A stretch of 64,000 bases of DNA from Myrica gale (lineage: Eukaryota > Streptophyta > Magnoliopsida > Fagales > Myricaceae): assembly GCA_963930655.1 (NCBI GenBank), contig OZ005607.1, positions 15,020,874-15,084,873 of the forward strand. The letters run 5' to 3'. A program made the position numbers and the translations under genes. This document shows, one piece after another, positions 23,287 through 37,646 of this stretch. Within the stretch, counting starts at the first letter, position 1. Every line of letters begins with the position of its first letter. The notes beneath the pieces were generated by a model, which was not told where the DNA came from, did not search any database, and saw only the letters and a list, made by a program, of their open reading frames with translations.

Positions 23287-25083
23287 GGAACGTGAGGACA
23301 AGATTGGTTGAGCCTTGACCCGTCACCTAACCAGATGAAAGACCAAGGCTACGAAGTATTGAAACGCCACACCAACAAAACTCAAGAAACTATCAAGAAA
23401 TCAGGGTGATAAGTTTCGGTTGCTTGAACGCAACAGAATAAACTTTATAAGTTCAAATAGTTCTTTGAGGAACCAAGACGAACACAAGACCTCTCAAAAG
23501 TTGAAAGTTTAATCTTAACCACGAATTGGTTACTGTTCACACGAAATGGACCTTATAAATATTTGGAACGTCCCTCCAAAAGTAGGAAAAGTCATAACTA
23601 AAACATTAACGCGACACTTGACAAGCTCCTACGAAATTAGGTCTCTTGGACTGCAATAGCAAACCGAAAATAGCTAAAAGACCAGATTCAATGTATCTAA
23701 CATTTCCATCAAAGACCGCACTCATTCTCCTATTTAATATCCTTGAAACTCATTAAATTCGTGACTAAGAATAGGCAAACCTCGCCGGTCTCGGTTACTG
23801 TTCATATTGAGCCTCTTCACTTGTCGCCTGATAACTGGGTTAAGCCGGAGAAAGTGCGGGACACCTCGGGAGCACCTTGGAATGTTTGGAGTGAGCGAAA
23901 TGTACACTCGGGGACCTCGGGACGTGAAAACCCGGGATAGATAGACGCCTCGGCAAAGGAATGGAGACCTCGGCAGGAAATTCACTCGGAGATACTGATG
24001 ACTTGTAGTGAGAAATGGTTATTATTTGAGCCCAACTTGGTCATTTTAGAATCAGCCCGACTCTCTTGGATTAGCCCATTGAGGGCTTCCTTGAAACGTT
24101 TAGCTCTAAAGTCTTGTAATTGGGCCCCTTGCAAATGACAAAGGATCTTCAGCTCCATTCCCACGTGTATGTCCCAGCTCCTGGGTTTGCATCAGATACC
24201 ATATTATTGAAGAAAAAGAACCAAATAGATTAATGGAAGAGTTGTAGACAAAAATATAGCTAAAAAGTTGTCCAAATTAATTACTTTAAAAATTAGATGC
24301 CCTCCTATTTAATTACATGGAGCGAATAGATTCACGCACGTTTATACATGACGATAAAAAGGAAAAATAGACCACATTAATTAGTTTAAAACATTATAGA
24401 TACCTTAATATTGAAAAAAAAAAAATGTTGCAAACAGATTTTTAGCAGAGTTATAGCCAAAAGATAATTTAAAAATCGTCTCAGTTGACTTCTTTAATAA
24501 TTAGATACCTTCATATTGAAGAAAATGAAGTAGATAGATTAATGGAATTGTTATAAACAAAAGATAAATAAAAAATGGCATAATTAATTTGATTAAAAAA
24601 TAGATACCTTATTATTGCGGAAAAGGAACCAAATAGATTAATGGTAGAGTTATAGACCAAAATAAAAATGAAAAATATTCCAAATTAATTAGTTTAAACA
24701 TTCGAAACCTTATTAAAGAATAAAATGATGTAAATAGATTAATGGAAGAGTTATAGACGGAAAAATAAACTAAAAATCGTCAAAATTAACTTGTTTAATG
24801 ATTGGATACCTTAAAATTGAAGAAAGCGAGCCAAATGGATTAATGAAAGGTTATTGCAAGAGTTATAGACTAAAAGATAATTTAAAAATCGTCAAAATTG
24901 ACTTCTTTAATAATTAGATACGATCGTGATGAAGAAAACAAAGTAGATAGATTAATGAAATTGTTAAAGACGAAAAGATAATTAAAAAATTTCCAAAATT
25001 AATGCGTTTAAAAAATCGATACTGATACGAACTCCACCTACAATTGTGATGAAACCCAATAACAATTATGGATTGGAACCCCA
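23287..25083 (+). repeat. Satellite unit 14 (long class, G subtype)
   Basis: 1797 bp, matching unit 12 in all the variants I compared, including the long A-run. The relic is at 23982-24164 on the minus strand. Confidence 0.96.
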
Positions 25084-26877
25084 GGAACGTGAGGACAAGA
25101 TTGGTTGAGCCTTGACCCGTCACCTAACCAGATGAAAGACCAAGGCTACGAAGTATTGAAACGCCACACCAACAAAACTCAAGAAACTCTCAAGAAATCA
25201 GTGTGATAAGTTTCGGTTGCTTGAACGCAACAGAATAAACTTTATAAGTTCAAATAGTTCTTTGAGGAACCAAGACGAACACAAGACCACTCAAAAGTTG
25301 AAAGTTTAATCTTAACCACGAATTGGTTACTGTTCACACGAAATGGACCTTATAAATATTTGGAACGTCCCTCCAAAAGTAGGAAAAGTCATAACTAAAA
25401 CATTAAAGCGACACTTAAAAAGCTCCTACGAAATTAGGTCTCTTGGACTGCAATAGCAAACCGAAAATAGCTAAAAGACCAGATTCAATGTATCTAACAT
25501 TTCCATCAAAGACCGCACTCATTCTCCTATTTAATATCCTTGAAACTCATTAAATTCGTGACTAAGAATAGGCAAACCTCGCCGGTCACGGTTACTGTTC
25601 ATATTGAGCCTCTTCACTTGTCGCTTGATAACGGGGTTAAGCCGGAGAAAGTGCGGGACACCTCGGGAGCACCTTGGAATGTTTGGAATGAGCGAAATGT
25701 ACACTCGGGGACCTCGGGACGTGAAAACCCGGGATAGATAGACGCCTCGGCAAAGGAATGGAGACCTCGGCAGGAAATTCACTCGGAGACACTGATGACT
25801 TGGAGTGAGAAATGGTTATTATTTGAGCCCAACTTGGTCATTTTAGAATCAGCCCGACTCTCTTGGATTAGCCCATTGAGGGCTTCCTTGAAACGTTTAG
25901 CTCTAAAGTCTTGTAATTGGGCCCCTTGCAAATGACAAAGGATCTTCAGCTCCATTCCCACGTGTATGTCCCAGCTCCTGGGTTTGCATCAGATACCATA
26001 TTATTGAAGAAAAAGAACCAAATAGATTAATGGAAGAGTTGTAGACAAAAATATAGCTAAAAAGTAGTCCAAATTAATTACTTTAAAAATTAGATGCCCT
26101 CCTATTTAATTACATGGAGCGAATAGATTCACGCATGTTTATACATGACGATAAAAAGGAAAAATAGACCACATTAATTAGTTTAAAACATTATAGATAC
26201 CTCAATATTGAAAAAAAAATGTTCCAAACAGATTTTTAGCAGAGTTATAGCCAAAAGATAATTTAAAAATCGTCTCAGTTGACTTCTTTAATAATTAGAT
26301 ACCTTCATATTAAAGAAAATGAAGTAGATAGATTAATGGAATTGTTATAAACAAAAGATAAATAAAAAATGGCATAATTAATTTGATTAAAAAATAGATA
26401 CCTTATTATTGCGGAAAAGGAACCAAATAGATTAATGGTAGAGTTATAGACCAAAATAAAAATGAAAAATATTCCAAATTAATTAGTTTAAACATTCGAA
26501 ACCTTATTAAAGAATAAAATGATGTAAATAGATTAATGGAAGAGTTATAGACGGAAAAATAAACTAAAAATCGTCAAAATTAACTTGTTTAATGATTGGA
26601 TACCTTAAAATTGAAGAAAGCGAGCCAAATGGATTAATGAAAGGTTATTGCACGAGTTATAGAGTAAAAGATAATTTAAAAATCGTCAAAATTGACTTCT
26701 TTAACAATTAGATACGATCTTGATGAAGAAAACAAAGTAGATAGATTAATGAAATTGTTAAAGACGAAAAGATAATTAAAAAATTTCCAAAATTAATGCG
26801 TTTAAAAAATCGATACTGATACGAACTCCACCTACAATTGTGATGAAACCCAATAACAATTATGGATTGGAACCCCA
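25084..26877 (+). repeat. Satellite unit 15 (long class, A subtype)
   Basis: 1794 bp, matching unit 13 in all the variants I compared. The relic is at 25779-25961 on the minus strand. Confidence 0.96.
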
Positions 26878-28674
26878 GGAACGTGAGGACAAGATTGGTT
26901 GAGCCTTGACCCGTCACCTAACCAGATGAAAGACCAAGGCTACGAAGTATTGAAACGCCACACCAACAAAACTCAAGAAACTATCAAGAAATCAGGGTGA
27001 TAAGTTTCGGTTGCTTGAACGCAACAGAATAAACTTTATAAGTTCAAATAGTTCTTTGAGGAACCAAGACGAACACAAGACCTCTCAAAAGTTGAAAGTT
27101 TAATCTTAACCACGAATTGGTTACTGTTCACACGAAATGGACCTTATAAATATTTGGAACGTCCCTCCAAAAGTAGGAAAAGTCATAACTAAAACATTAA
27201 CGCGACACTTGACAAGCTCCTACGAAATTAGGTCTCTTGGACTGCAATAGCAAACCGAAAATAGCTAAAAGACCAGATTCAATGTATCTAACATTTCCAT
27301 CAAAGACCGCACTCATTCTCCTATTTAATATCCTTGAAACTCATTAAATTCGTGACTAAGAATAGGCAAACCTCGCCGGTCTCGGTTACTGTTCATATTG
27401 AGCCTCTTCACTTGTCGCCTGATAACTGGGTTAAGCCGGAGAAAGTGCGGGACACCTCGGGAGCACCTTGGAATGTTTGGAGTGAGCGAAATGTACACTC
27501 GGGGACCTCGGGACGTGAAAACCCGGGATAGATAGACGCCTCGGCAAAGGAATGGAGACCTCGGCAGGAAATTCACTCGGAGATACTGATGACTTGTAGT
27601 GAGAAATGGTTATTATTTGAGCCCAACTTGGTCATTTTAGAATCAGCCCGACTCTCTTGGATTAGCCCATTGAGGGCTTCCTTGAAACGTTTAGCTCTAA
27701 AGTCTTGTAATTGGGCCCCTTGCAAATGACAAAGGATCTTCAGCTCCATTCCCACGTGTATGTCCCAGCTCCTGGGTTTGCATCAGATACCATATTATTG
27801 AAGAAAAAGAACCAAATAGATTAATGGAAGAGTTGTAGACAAAAATATAGCTAAAAAGTTGTCCAAATTAATTACTTTAAAAATTAGATGCCCTCCTATT
27901 TAATTACATGGAGCGAATAGATTCACGCACGTTTATACATGACGATAAAAAGGAAAAATAGACCACATTAATTAGTTTAAAACATTATAGATACCTTAAT
28001 ATTGAAAAAAAAAAAATGTTGCAAACAGATTTTTAGCAGAGTTATAGCCAAAAGATAATTTAAAAATCGTCTCAGTTGACTTCTTTAATAATTAGATACC
28101 TTCATATTGAAGAAAATGAAGTAGATAGATTAATGGAATTGTTATAAACAAAAGATAAATAAAAAATGGCATAATTAATTTGATTAAAAAATAGATACCT
28201 TATTATTGCGGAAAAGGAACCAAATAGATTAATGGTAGAGTTATAGACCAAAATAAAAATGAAAAATATTCCAAATTAATTAGTTTAAACATTCGAAACC
28301 TTATTAAAGAATAAAATGATGTAAATAGATTAATGGAAGAGTTATAGACGGAAAAATAAACTAAAAATCGTCAAAATTAACTTGTTTAATGATTGGATAC
28401 CTTAAAATTGAAGAAAGCGAGCCAAATGGATTAATGAAAGGTTATTGCAAGAGTTATAGACTAAAAGATAATTTAAAAATCGTCAAAATTGACTTCTTTA
28501 ATAATTAGATACGATCGTGATGAAGAAAACAAAGTAGATAGATTAATGAAATTGTTAAAGACGAAAAGATAATTAAAAAATTTCCAAAATTAATGCGTTT
28601 AAAAAATCGATACTGATACGAACTCCACCTACAATTGTGATGAAACCCAATAACAATTATGGATTGGAACCCCA
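26878..28674 (+). repeat. Satellite unit 16 (long class, G subtype)
   Basis: 1797 bp, the third copy of the unit 12/14 form. No private variant was noticed. The relic is at 27573-27755 on the minus strand. Confidence 0.96.
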
Positions 28675-30467
28675 GGAACGTGAGGACAAGATTGGTTGAG
28701 CCTTGACCCGTCACCTAACCAGATGAAAGACCAAGGCTACGAAGTATTGAAACGCCACACCAACAAAACTCAAGAAACTCTCAAGAAATCAGTGTGATAA
28801 GTTTCGGTTGCTTGAACGCAACAGAATAAACTTTATAAGTTCAAATAGTTCTTTGAGGAACCAAGACGAACACAAGACCACTCAAAAGTTGAAAGTTTAA
28901 TCTTAACCACGAATTGGTTACTGTTCACACGAAATGGACCTTATAAATATTTGGAACGTCCCTCCAAAAGTAGGAAAAGTCATAACTAAAACATTAAAGC
29001 GACACTTAAAAAGCTCCTACGAAATTAGGTCTCTTGGACTGCAATAGCAAACCGAAAATAGCTAAAAGACCAGATTCAATGTATCTAACATTTCCATCAA
29101 AGACCGCACTCATTCTCCTATTTAATATCCTTGAAACTCATTAAATTCGTGACTAAGAATAGGCAAACCTCGCCGGTCACGGTTACTGTTCATATTGAGC
29201 CTCTTCACTTGTCGCTTGATAACGGGGTTAAGCCGGAGAAAGTGCGGGACACCTCGGGAGCACCTTGGAATGTTTGGAATGAGCGAAATGTACACTCGGG
29301 GACCTCGGGACGTGAAAACCCGGGATAGATAGACGCCTCGGCAAAGGAATGGAGACCTCGGCAGGAAATTCACTCGGAGACACTGATGACTTGGAGTGAG
29401 AAATGGTTATTATTTGAGCCCAACTTGGTCATTTTAGAATCAGCCCGACTCTCTTGGATTAGCCCATTGAGGGCTTCCTTGAAACGTTTAGCTCTAAAGT
29501 CTTGTAATTGGGCCCCTTGCAAATGACAAAGGATCTTCAGCTCCATTCCCACGTGTATGTCCCAGCTCCTGGGTTTGCATCAGATACCATATTATTGAAG
29601 AAAAAGAACCAACTAGATTAATGGAAGAGTTGTAGACAAAAATATAGCTAAAAAGTAGTCCAAATTAATTACTTTAAAAATTAGATGCCCTCCTATTTAA
29701 TTACATGGAGCGAATAGATTCACGCATGTTTATACATGACGATAAAAAGGAAAAATAGACCACATTAATTAGTTTAAAACATTATAGATACCTCAATATT
29801 GAAAAAAAAATGTTCCAAACAGATTTTTAGCAGAGTTATAGCCAAAAGATAATTTAAAAATCGTCTCAGTTGACTTCTTTAATAATTAGATACCTTCATA
29901 TTAAAGAAAATGAAGTAGATAGATTAATGGAATTGTTATAAACAAAAGATAAATAAAAATGGCATAATTAATTTGATTAAAAAATAGATACCTTATTATT
30001 GCGGAAAAGGAACCAAATAGATTAATGGTAGAGTTATAGACCAAAATAAAAATGAAAAATATTCCAAATTAATTAGTTTAAACATTCGAAACCTTATTAA
30101 AGAATAAAATGATGTAAATAGATTAGTGGAAGAGTTATAGACGGAAAAATAAACTAAAAATCGTCAAAATTAACTTGTTTAATGATTGGATACCTTAAAA
30201 TTGAAGAAAGCGAGCCAAATGGATTAATGAAAGGTTATTGCACGAGTTATAGAGTAAAAGATAATTTAAAAATCGTCAAAATTGACTTCTTTAACAATTA
30301 GATACGATCTTGATGAAGAAAACAAAGTAGATAGATTAATGAAATTGTTAAAGACGAAAAGATAATTAAAAAATTTCCAAAATTAATGCGTTTAAAAAAT
30401 CGATACTGATACGAACTCCACCTACAATTGTGATGAAACCCAATAACAATTATGGATTGGAACCCCA
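28675..30467 (+). repeat. Satellite unit 17 (long class, A subtype)
   Basis: 1793 bp, the third copy of the unit 13/15 form. It is one A shorter in the A-run before GGCATAATT (near 29959), with private C at 29613 and G at 30126. The relic is at 29370-29552 on the minus strand. Confidence 0.96.
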
Positions 30468-32262
30468 GGAACGTGAGGACAAGATTGGTTGAGCCTTGAC
30501 CCGTCACCTAACCAGATGAAAGACCAAGGCTACGAAGTATTGAAACGCCACACCAACAAAACTCAAGAAACTATCAAGAAATCAGGGTGATAAGTTTCGG
30601 TTGCTTGAACGCAACAGAATAAACTTTATAAGTTCAAATAGTTCTTTGAGGAACCAAGACGAACACAAGACCTCTCAAAAGTTGAAAGTTTAATCTTAAC
30701 CACGAATTGGTTACTGTTCACACGAAATGGACCTTATAAATATTTGGAACGTCCCTCCAAAAGTAGGAAAAGTCATAACTAAAACATTAACGCGACACTT
30801 GACAAGCTCCTACGAAATTAGGTCTCTTGGACTGCAATAGCAAACCGAAAATAGCTAAAAGACCAGATTCAATGTATCTAACATTTCCATCAAAGACCGC
30901 ACTCATTCTCCTATTTAATATCCTTGAAACTCATTAAATTCGTGACTAAGAATAGGCAAACCTCGCCGGTCTCGGTTACTGTTCATATTGAGCCTCTTCA
31001 CTTGTCGCCTGATAACTGGGTTAAGCCGGAGAAAGTGCGGGACACCTCGGGAGCACCTTGGAATGTTTGGAGTGAGCGAAATGTACACTCGGGGACCTCG
31101 GGACGTGAAAACCCGGGATAGATAGACGCCTCGGCAAAGGAATGGAGACCTCGGCAGGAAATTCACTCGGAGATACTGATGACTTGTAGTGAGAAATGGT
31201 TATTATTTGAGCCCAACTTGGTCATTTTAGAATCAGCCCGACTCTCTTGGATTAGCCCATTGAGGGCTTCCTTGAAACGTTTAGCTCTAAAGTCTTGTAA
31301 TTGGGCCCCTTGCAAATGACAAAGGATCTTCAGCTCCATTCCCACGTGTATGTCCCAGCTCCTGGGTTTGCATCAGATACCATATTATTGAAGAAAAAGA
31401 ACCAAATAGATTAATGGAAGAGTTGTAGACAAAAATATAGCTAAAAAGTTGTCCAAATTAATTACTTTAAAAATTAGATGCCCTCCTATTTAATTACATG
31501 GAGCGAATAGATTCACGCACGTTTATACATGACGATAAAAAGGAAAAATAGACCACATTAATTAGTTTAAAACATTATAGATACCTTAATATTGAAAAAA
31601 AAAATGTTGCGAACAGATTTTTAGCAGAGTTATAGCCAAAAGATAATTTAAAAATCGTCTCAGTTGACTTCTTTAATAATTAGATACCTTCATATTGAAG
31701 AAAATGAAGTAGATAGATTAATGGAATTGTTATAAACAAAAGATAAATAAAAAATGACCTAATTAATTTGATTAAAAAATAGATACCTTATTATTGAGGA
31801 AAAGGAACCAAATAGATTAATGGAAGAGTTATAGACCAAAATAAAAATGAAAAATAGTCCAAATTAATTAGTTTAAACATTCGAAACCTTATTAAAGAAG
31901 AAAATGACGTAAATAGATTAATGGAAGAGTTATAGACGGAAAAATAAACTAAAAATCGTCAAAATTAACTTGTTTAATGATTGGATACCTTAAAATTGAA
32001 GAAAGCGAGCCAAATGGATTAATGAAAGGTTATTGCAAGAGTTATAGACTAAAAGATAATTTAAAAATCGTCAAAATTGACTTCTTTAATAATTAGATAC
32101 GATCGTGATGAAGAAAACAAAGTAGATAGATTAATGAAATTGTTAAAGACGAAAAGATAATTAAAAAATTTCCAAAATTAATGCGTTTAAAAAATCGATA
32201 CTGATACGAACTCCACCTACAATTGTGATGAAACCCAATAACAATTATGGATTGGAACCCCA
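30468..32262 (+). repeat. Satellite unit 18 (long class, G subtype)
   Basis: 1795 bp. The first half follows units 12, 14 and 16, but subrepeat 3 has TGTTGCGAAC and subrepeat 6 has ATGACG; both are shared with unit 19 and not with unit 16. The relic is at 31163-31345 on the minus strand. Confidence 0.96.
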
Positions 32263-34058
32263 GGAACGTGAGGACAAGATTGGTTGAGCCTTGACCCGTC
32301 ACCTAACCAGATGAAAGACCAAGGCTACGAAGTATTGAAACGCCACACCAACAAAACTCAAGAAACTCTCAAGAAATCAGTGTGATAAGTGTCGGTTGGT
32401 TGAACGCAACAGAATAAACTTTATAAGTTCAAATAGTTCTTTGAGGAACCAAGACGAACACAAGACCACTCAAAAGTTGAAAGTTTAATCTTAACCACGA
32501 ATTGGTTACTGTTCACACGAAATGGACCTTATAAATATTTGGAACGTCCCTCCAAAAGTAGGAAAAGTCATAACTAAAACATTAAAGCGACACTTAAAAA
32601 GCTCCTACGAAATTAGGTCTCTTGGACTGCAATAGCAAACCGAAAATAGCTAAAAGACCAGATTCAATGTATCTAACATTTCCATCAAAGACCGCACTCA
32701 TTCTCCTATTTAATATCCTTGAAACTCATTAAATTCGTGACTAAGAATAGGCAAACCTCGCCGGTCACGGTTACTGTTCATATTGAGCCTCTTCACTTGT
32801 CGCTTGATAACGGGGTTAAGTCGGAGAAAGTGCGGGACACCTCCGGAGCACCTTGGAATGTTTGGAATGAGCGAAATGTACACTCGGGGACCTCGGGACG
32901 TGAAAACCCGGGATAGATAGACGCCTCGGCAAAGGAATGGAGACCTCGGCAGGAAATTCACTCGGAGATACTGATGACTTGTAGTGAGAAATGGTTATTA
33001 TTTGAGCCCAACTTGGTCATTTTAGAATCAGCCCGACTCTCTTGGATTAGCCCATTGAGGGCTTCCTTGAAACGTTTAGCTCTAAAGTCTTGTAATTGGG
33101 CCCCTTGCAAATGACAAAGGATCTTCAGCTCCATTCCCACGTGTATGTCCCAGCTCCTGGGTTTGCATCAGATACCATATTATTGAAGAAAAAGAACCAA
33201 ATAGATTAATGGAAGAGTTGTAGACAAAAATATAGCTAAAAAGTTGTCCAAATTAATTACTTTAAAAATTAGATGCCCTCCTATTTAATTACATGGAGCG
33301 AATAGATTCACGCACGTTTATACATGACGATAAAAAGGAAAAATAGACCACATTAATTAGTTTAAAACATTATAGATACCTTAATATTGAAAAAAAAAAA
33401 TGTTGCGAACAGATTTTTAGCAGAGTTATAGCCAAAAGATAATTTAAAAATCGTCTCAGTTGACTTCTTTAATAATTAGATACCTTCATATTGAAGAAAA
33501 TGAAGTAGATAGATTAATGGAATTGTTATAAACAAAAGATAAATAAAAAATGACCTAATTAATTTGATTAAAAAATAGATACCTTATTATTGAGGAAAAG
33601 GAACCAAATAGATTAATGGAAGAGTTATAGACCAAAATAAAAATGAAAAATAGTCCAAATTAATTAGTTTAAACATTCGAAACCTTATTAAAGAAGAAAA
33701 TGACGTAAATAGATTAATGGAAGAGTTATAGACGGAAAAATAAACTAAAAATCGTCAAAATTAACTTGTTTAATGATTGGATACCTTAAAATTGAAGAAA
33801 GCGAGCCAAATGGATTAATGAAAGGTTATTGCAAGAGTTATAGACTAAAAGATAATTTAAAAATCGTCAAAATTGACTTCTTTAATAATTAGATACGATC
33901 GTGATGAAGAAAACAAAGTAGATAGATTAATGAAATTGTTAAAGACGAAAAGATAATTAAAAAATTTCCAAAATTAATGCGTTTAAAAAATCGATACTGA
34001 TACGAACTCCACCTACAATTGTGATGAAACCCAATAACAATTATGGATTGGAACCCCA
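32263..34058 (+). repeat. Satellite unit 19 (long class, A subtype)
   Basis: 1796 bp. It shares with unit 20 a T at 32821 and the TCCGGA palindrome at 32842-32847, and with units 20 and 24 the GGTTGGTTGAAC form. A private G is at 32391. The relic is at 32958-33140 on the minus strand. Confidence 0.96.
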
Positions 34059-35852
34059 GGAACGTGAGGACAAGATTGGTTGAGCCTTGACCCGTCACCT
34101 AACCAGATGAAAGACCAAGGCTACGAAGTATTGAAACGCCACACCAACAAAACTCAAGAAACTCTCAAGAAATCAGTGTGATAAGTTTCGGTTGGTTGAA
34201 CGCAACAGAATAAACTTTATAAGTTCAAATAGTTCTTTGAGGAACCAAGACGAACACAAGACCACTCAAAAGTTGAAAGTTTAATCTTAACCACGAATTG
34301 GTTACTGTTCACACGAAATGGACCTTATAAATATTTGGAACGTCCCTCCAAAAGTAGGAAAAGTCATAACTAAAACATTAAAGCGACACTTAAAAAGCTC
34401 CTACGAAATTAGGTCTCTTGGACTGCAATAGCAAACCGAAAATAGCTAAAAGACCAGATTCAATGTATCTAACATTTCCATCAAAGACCGCACTCATTCT
34501 CCTATTTAATATCCTTGAAACTCATTAAATTCGTGACTAAGAATAGGCAAACCTCGCCGGTCACGGTTACTGTTCATATTGAGCCTCTTCACTTGTCGCT
34601 TGATAACGGGGTTAAGTCGGAGAAAGTGCGGGACACCTCCGGAGCACCTTGGAATGTTTGGAATGAGCGAAATGTACACTCGGGGACCTCGGGACGTGAA
34701 AACCCGGGATAGATAGACGCCTCGGCAAAGGAATGGAGACCTCGGCAGGAAATTCACTCGGAGACACTGATGACTTGGAGTGAGAAATGGTTATTATTTG
34801 AGCCCAACTTGGTCATTTTAGAATCAGCCCGACTCTCTTGGATTAGCACATTGAGGGCTTCCTTGAAACGTTTAGCACTAAAGTCTTGTAATTGGGCCCC
34901 TTGCAAATGACAAAGGATCTTCAGCTCCATTCCCACGTGTATGTCCCAGCTCCTGGGTTTGCATCAGATACCATATTATTGAAGAAAAAAAACAAAATAG
35001 ATTAATGGAAGAGTTGTAGACAAAAATATAGCTAAAAAGTAGTCCAAATTAATTACTTTAAAAATTAGATGCCCTCCTATTTAATTACATGGAGCGAATA
35101 GATTCACGCATGTTTATACATGACGATAAAAAGGAAAAATAGACCACATTAATTAGTTTAAAACATTATAGATACCTCAATATTGAAAAAAAAATGTTCC
35201 AAACAGATTTTTAGCAGAGTTATAGCCAAAAGATAATTTAAAAATCGTCTCAGTTGACTTCTTTAATAATTAGATACCTTCATATTAAAGAAAATGAAGT
35301 AGATAGATTAATGGAATTGTTATAAACAAAAGATAAATAAAAAATGGCCTAATTAATTTGATTAAAAAATAGATACCTTATTATTGCGGAAAAGGAACCA
35401 AATAGATTAATGGTAGAGTTATAGACCAAAATAAAAATGAAAAATATTCCAAATTAATTAGTTTAAACATTCGAAACCTTATTAAAGAATAAAATGATGT
35501 AAATAGATTAATGGAAGAGTTATAGACGGAAAAATAAACTAAAAATCGTCAAAATTAACTTGTTTAATGATTGGATACCTTAAAATTGAAGAAAGCGAGC
35601 CAAATGGATTAATGAAAGGTTATTGCACGAGTTATAGAGTAAAAGATAATTTAAAAATCGTCAAAATTGACTTCTTTAACAATTAGATACGATCTTGATG
35701 AAGAAAACAAAGTAGATAGATTAATGAAATTGTTAAAGACGAAAAGATAATTAAAAAATTTCCAAAATTAATGCGTTTAAAAAATCGATACTGATACGAA
35801 CTCCACCTACAATTGTGATGAAACCCAATAACAATTATGGATTGGAACCCCA
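34059..35852 (+). repeat. Satellite unit 20 (long class, A subtype)
   Basis: 1794 bp. The first half matches unit 19, including TCCGGA, but the base-819 site has returned to A and the AT-rich half is the ATGTTCC form. A private A is at 34848. The relic is at 34754-34936 on the minus strand. Confidence 0.96.
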
Positions 35853-37646
35853 GGAACGTGAGGACAAGATTGGTTGAGCCTTGACCCGTCACCTAACCAG
35901 ATGAAAGACCAAGGCTACGAAGTATTGAAACGCCACACCAACAAAACTCAAGAAACTATCAAGAAATCAGGGTGATAAGTTTCGGTTGCTTGAACGCAAC
36001 AGAATAAACTTTATAAGTTCAAATAGTTCTTTGAGGAACCAAGACGAACACAAGACCTCTCAAAAGTTGAAAGTTTAATCTTAACCACGAATTGGTTACT
36101 GTTCACACGAAATGGACCTTATAAATATTTGGAACGTCCCTCCAAAAGTAGGAAAAGTCATAACTAAAACATTAACGCGACACTTGACAAGCTCCTACGA
36201 AATTAGGTCTCTTGGACTGCAATAGCAAACCGAAAATAGCTAAAAGACCAGATTCAATGTATCTAACATTTCCATCAAAGACCGCACTCATTCTCCTATT
36301 TAATATCCTTGAAACTCATTAAATTCGTGACTAAGAATAGGCAAACCTCGCCGGTCTCGGTTACTGTTCATATTGAGCCTCTTCACTTGTCGCCTGATAA
36401 CTGGGTTAAGCCGGAGAAAGTGCGGGACACCTCGGGAGCACCTTGGAATGTTTGGAGTGAGCGAAATGTACACTCGGGGACCTCGGGACGTGAAAACCCG
36501 GGATAGATAGACGCCTCGGCAAAGGAATGGAGACCTCGGCAGGAAATTCACTCGGAGACACTGATGACTTGTAGTGAGAAATGGTTATTATTTGAGCCCA
36601 ACTTGGTCATTTTAGAATCAGCCCGACTCTCTTGGATTAGCCCATTGAGGGCTTCCTTGAAACGTTTAGCACTAAAGTCTTGTAATTGGGCCCCTTGCAA
36701 ATGACAAAGGATCTTCAGCTCCATTCCCACGTGTATGTCCCAGCTCCTGGGTTTGCATCAGATACCATATTATTGAAGAAAAAAAACAAAATAGATTAAT
36801 GGAAGAGTTGTAGACAAAAATATAGCTAAAAAGTAGTCCAAATTAATTACTTTAAAAATTAGATGCCCTCCTATTTAATTACATGGAGCGAATAGATTCA
36901 CGCATGTTTATACATGACGATAAAAAGGAAAAATAGACCACATTAATTAGTTTAAAACATTATAGATACCTCAATATTGAAAAAAAAATGTTCCAAACAG
37001 ATTTTTAGCAGAGTTATAGCCAAAAGATAATTTAAAAATCGTCTCAGTTGACTTCTTTAATAATTAGATACCTTCATATTAAAGAAAATGAAGTAGATAG
37101 ATTAATGGAATTGTTATAAACAAAAGATAAATAAAAAATGGCCTAATTAATTTGATTAAAAAATAGATACCTTATTATTGCGGAAAAGGAACCAAATAGA
37201 TTAATGGTAGAGTTATAGACCAAAATAAAAATGAAAAATATTCCAAATTAATTAGTTTAAACATTCGAAACCTTATTAAAGAATAAAATGATGTAAATAG
37301 ATTAATGGAAGAGTTATAGACGGAAAAATAAACTAAAAATCGTCAAAATTAACTTGTTTAATGATTGGATACCTTAAAATTGAAGAAAGCGAGCCAAATG
37401 GATTAATGAAAGGTTATTGCACGAGTTATAGAGTAAAAGATAATTTAAAAATCGTCAAAATTGACTTCTTTAACAATTAGATACGATCTTGATGAAGAAA
37501 ACAAAGTAGATAGATTAATGAAATTGTTAAAGACGAAAAGATAATTAAAAAATTTCCAAAATTAATGCGTTTAAAAAATCGATACTGATACGAACTCCAC
37601 CTACAATTGTGATGAAACCCAATAACAATTATGGATTGGAACCCCA
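35853..37646 (+). repeat. Satellite unit 21 (long class, recombinant)
   Basis: 1794 bp. It is the only unit combining G at the base-605 site (36457) with A at the base-819 site (36671), so it looks like a junction between two subtypes. The relic is at 36548-36730 on the minus strand. Confidence 0.96.

Larger units (their letters stand above)
19696..34058 (+). repeat. Higher-order block 2: long/long dimer, ~3591 bp
   Basis: Units 12, 14, 16 and 18 carry G at the site equivalent to unit 1 base 605, and units 13, 15, 17 and 19 carry A. The alternation is matched in the AT-rich half by ATGTTGC in even units and ATGTTCC in units 13, 15 and 17; unit 19 breaks the pattern with ATGTTGCG. Even-unit starts are spaced 3591, 3591 and 3590 bp; odd-unit starts 3591, 3591 and 3588 bp. 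This is a second dimer built from a different pair of subtypes. Confidence 0.88.
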
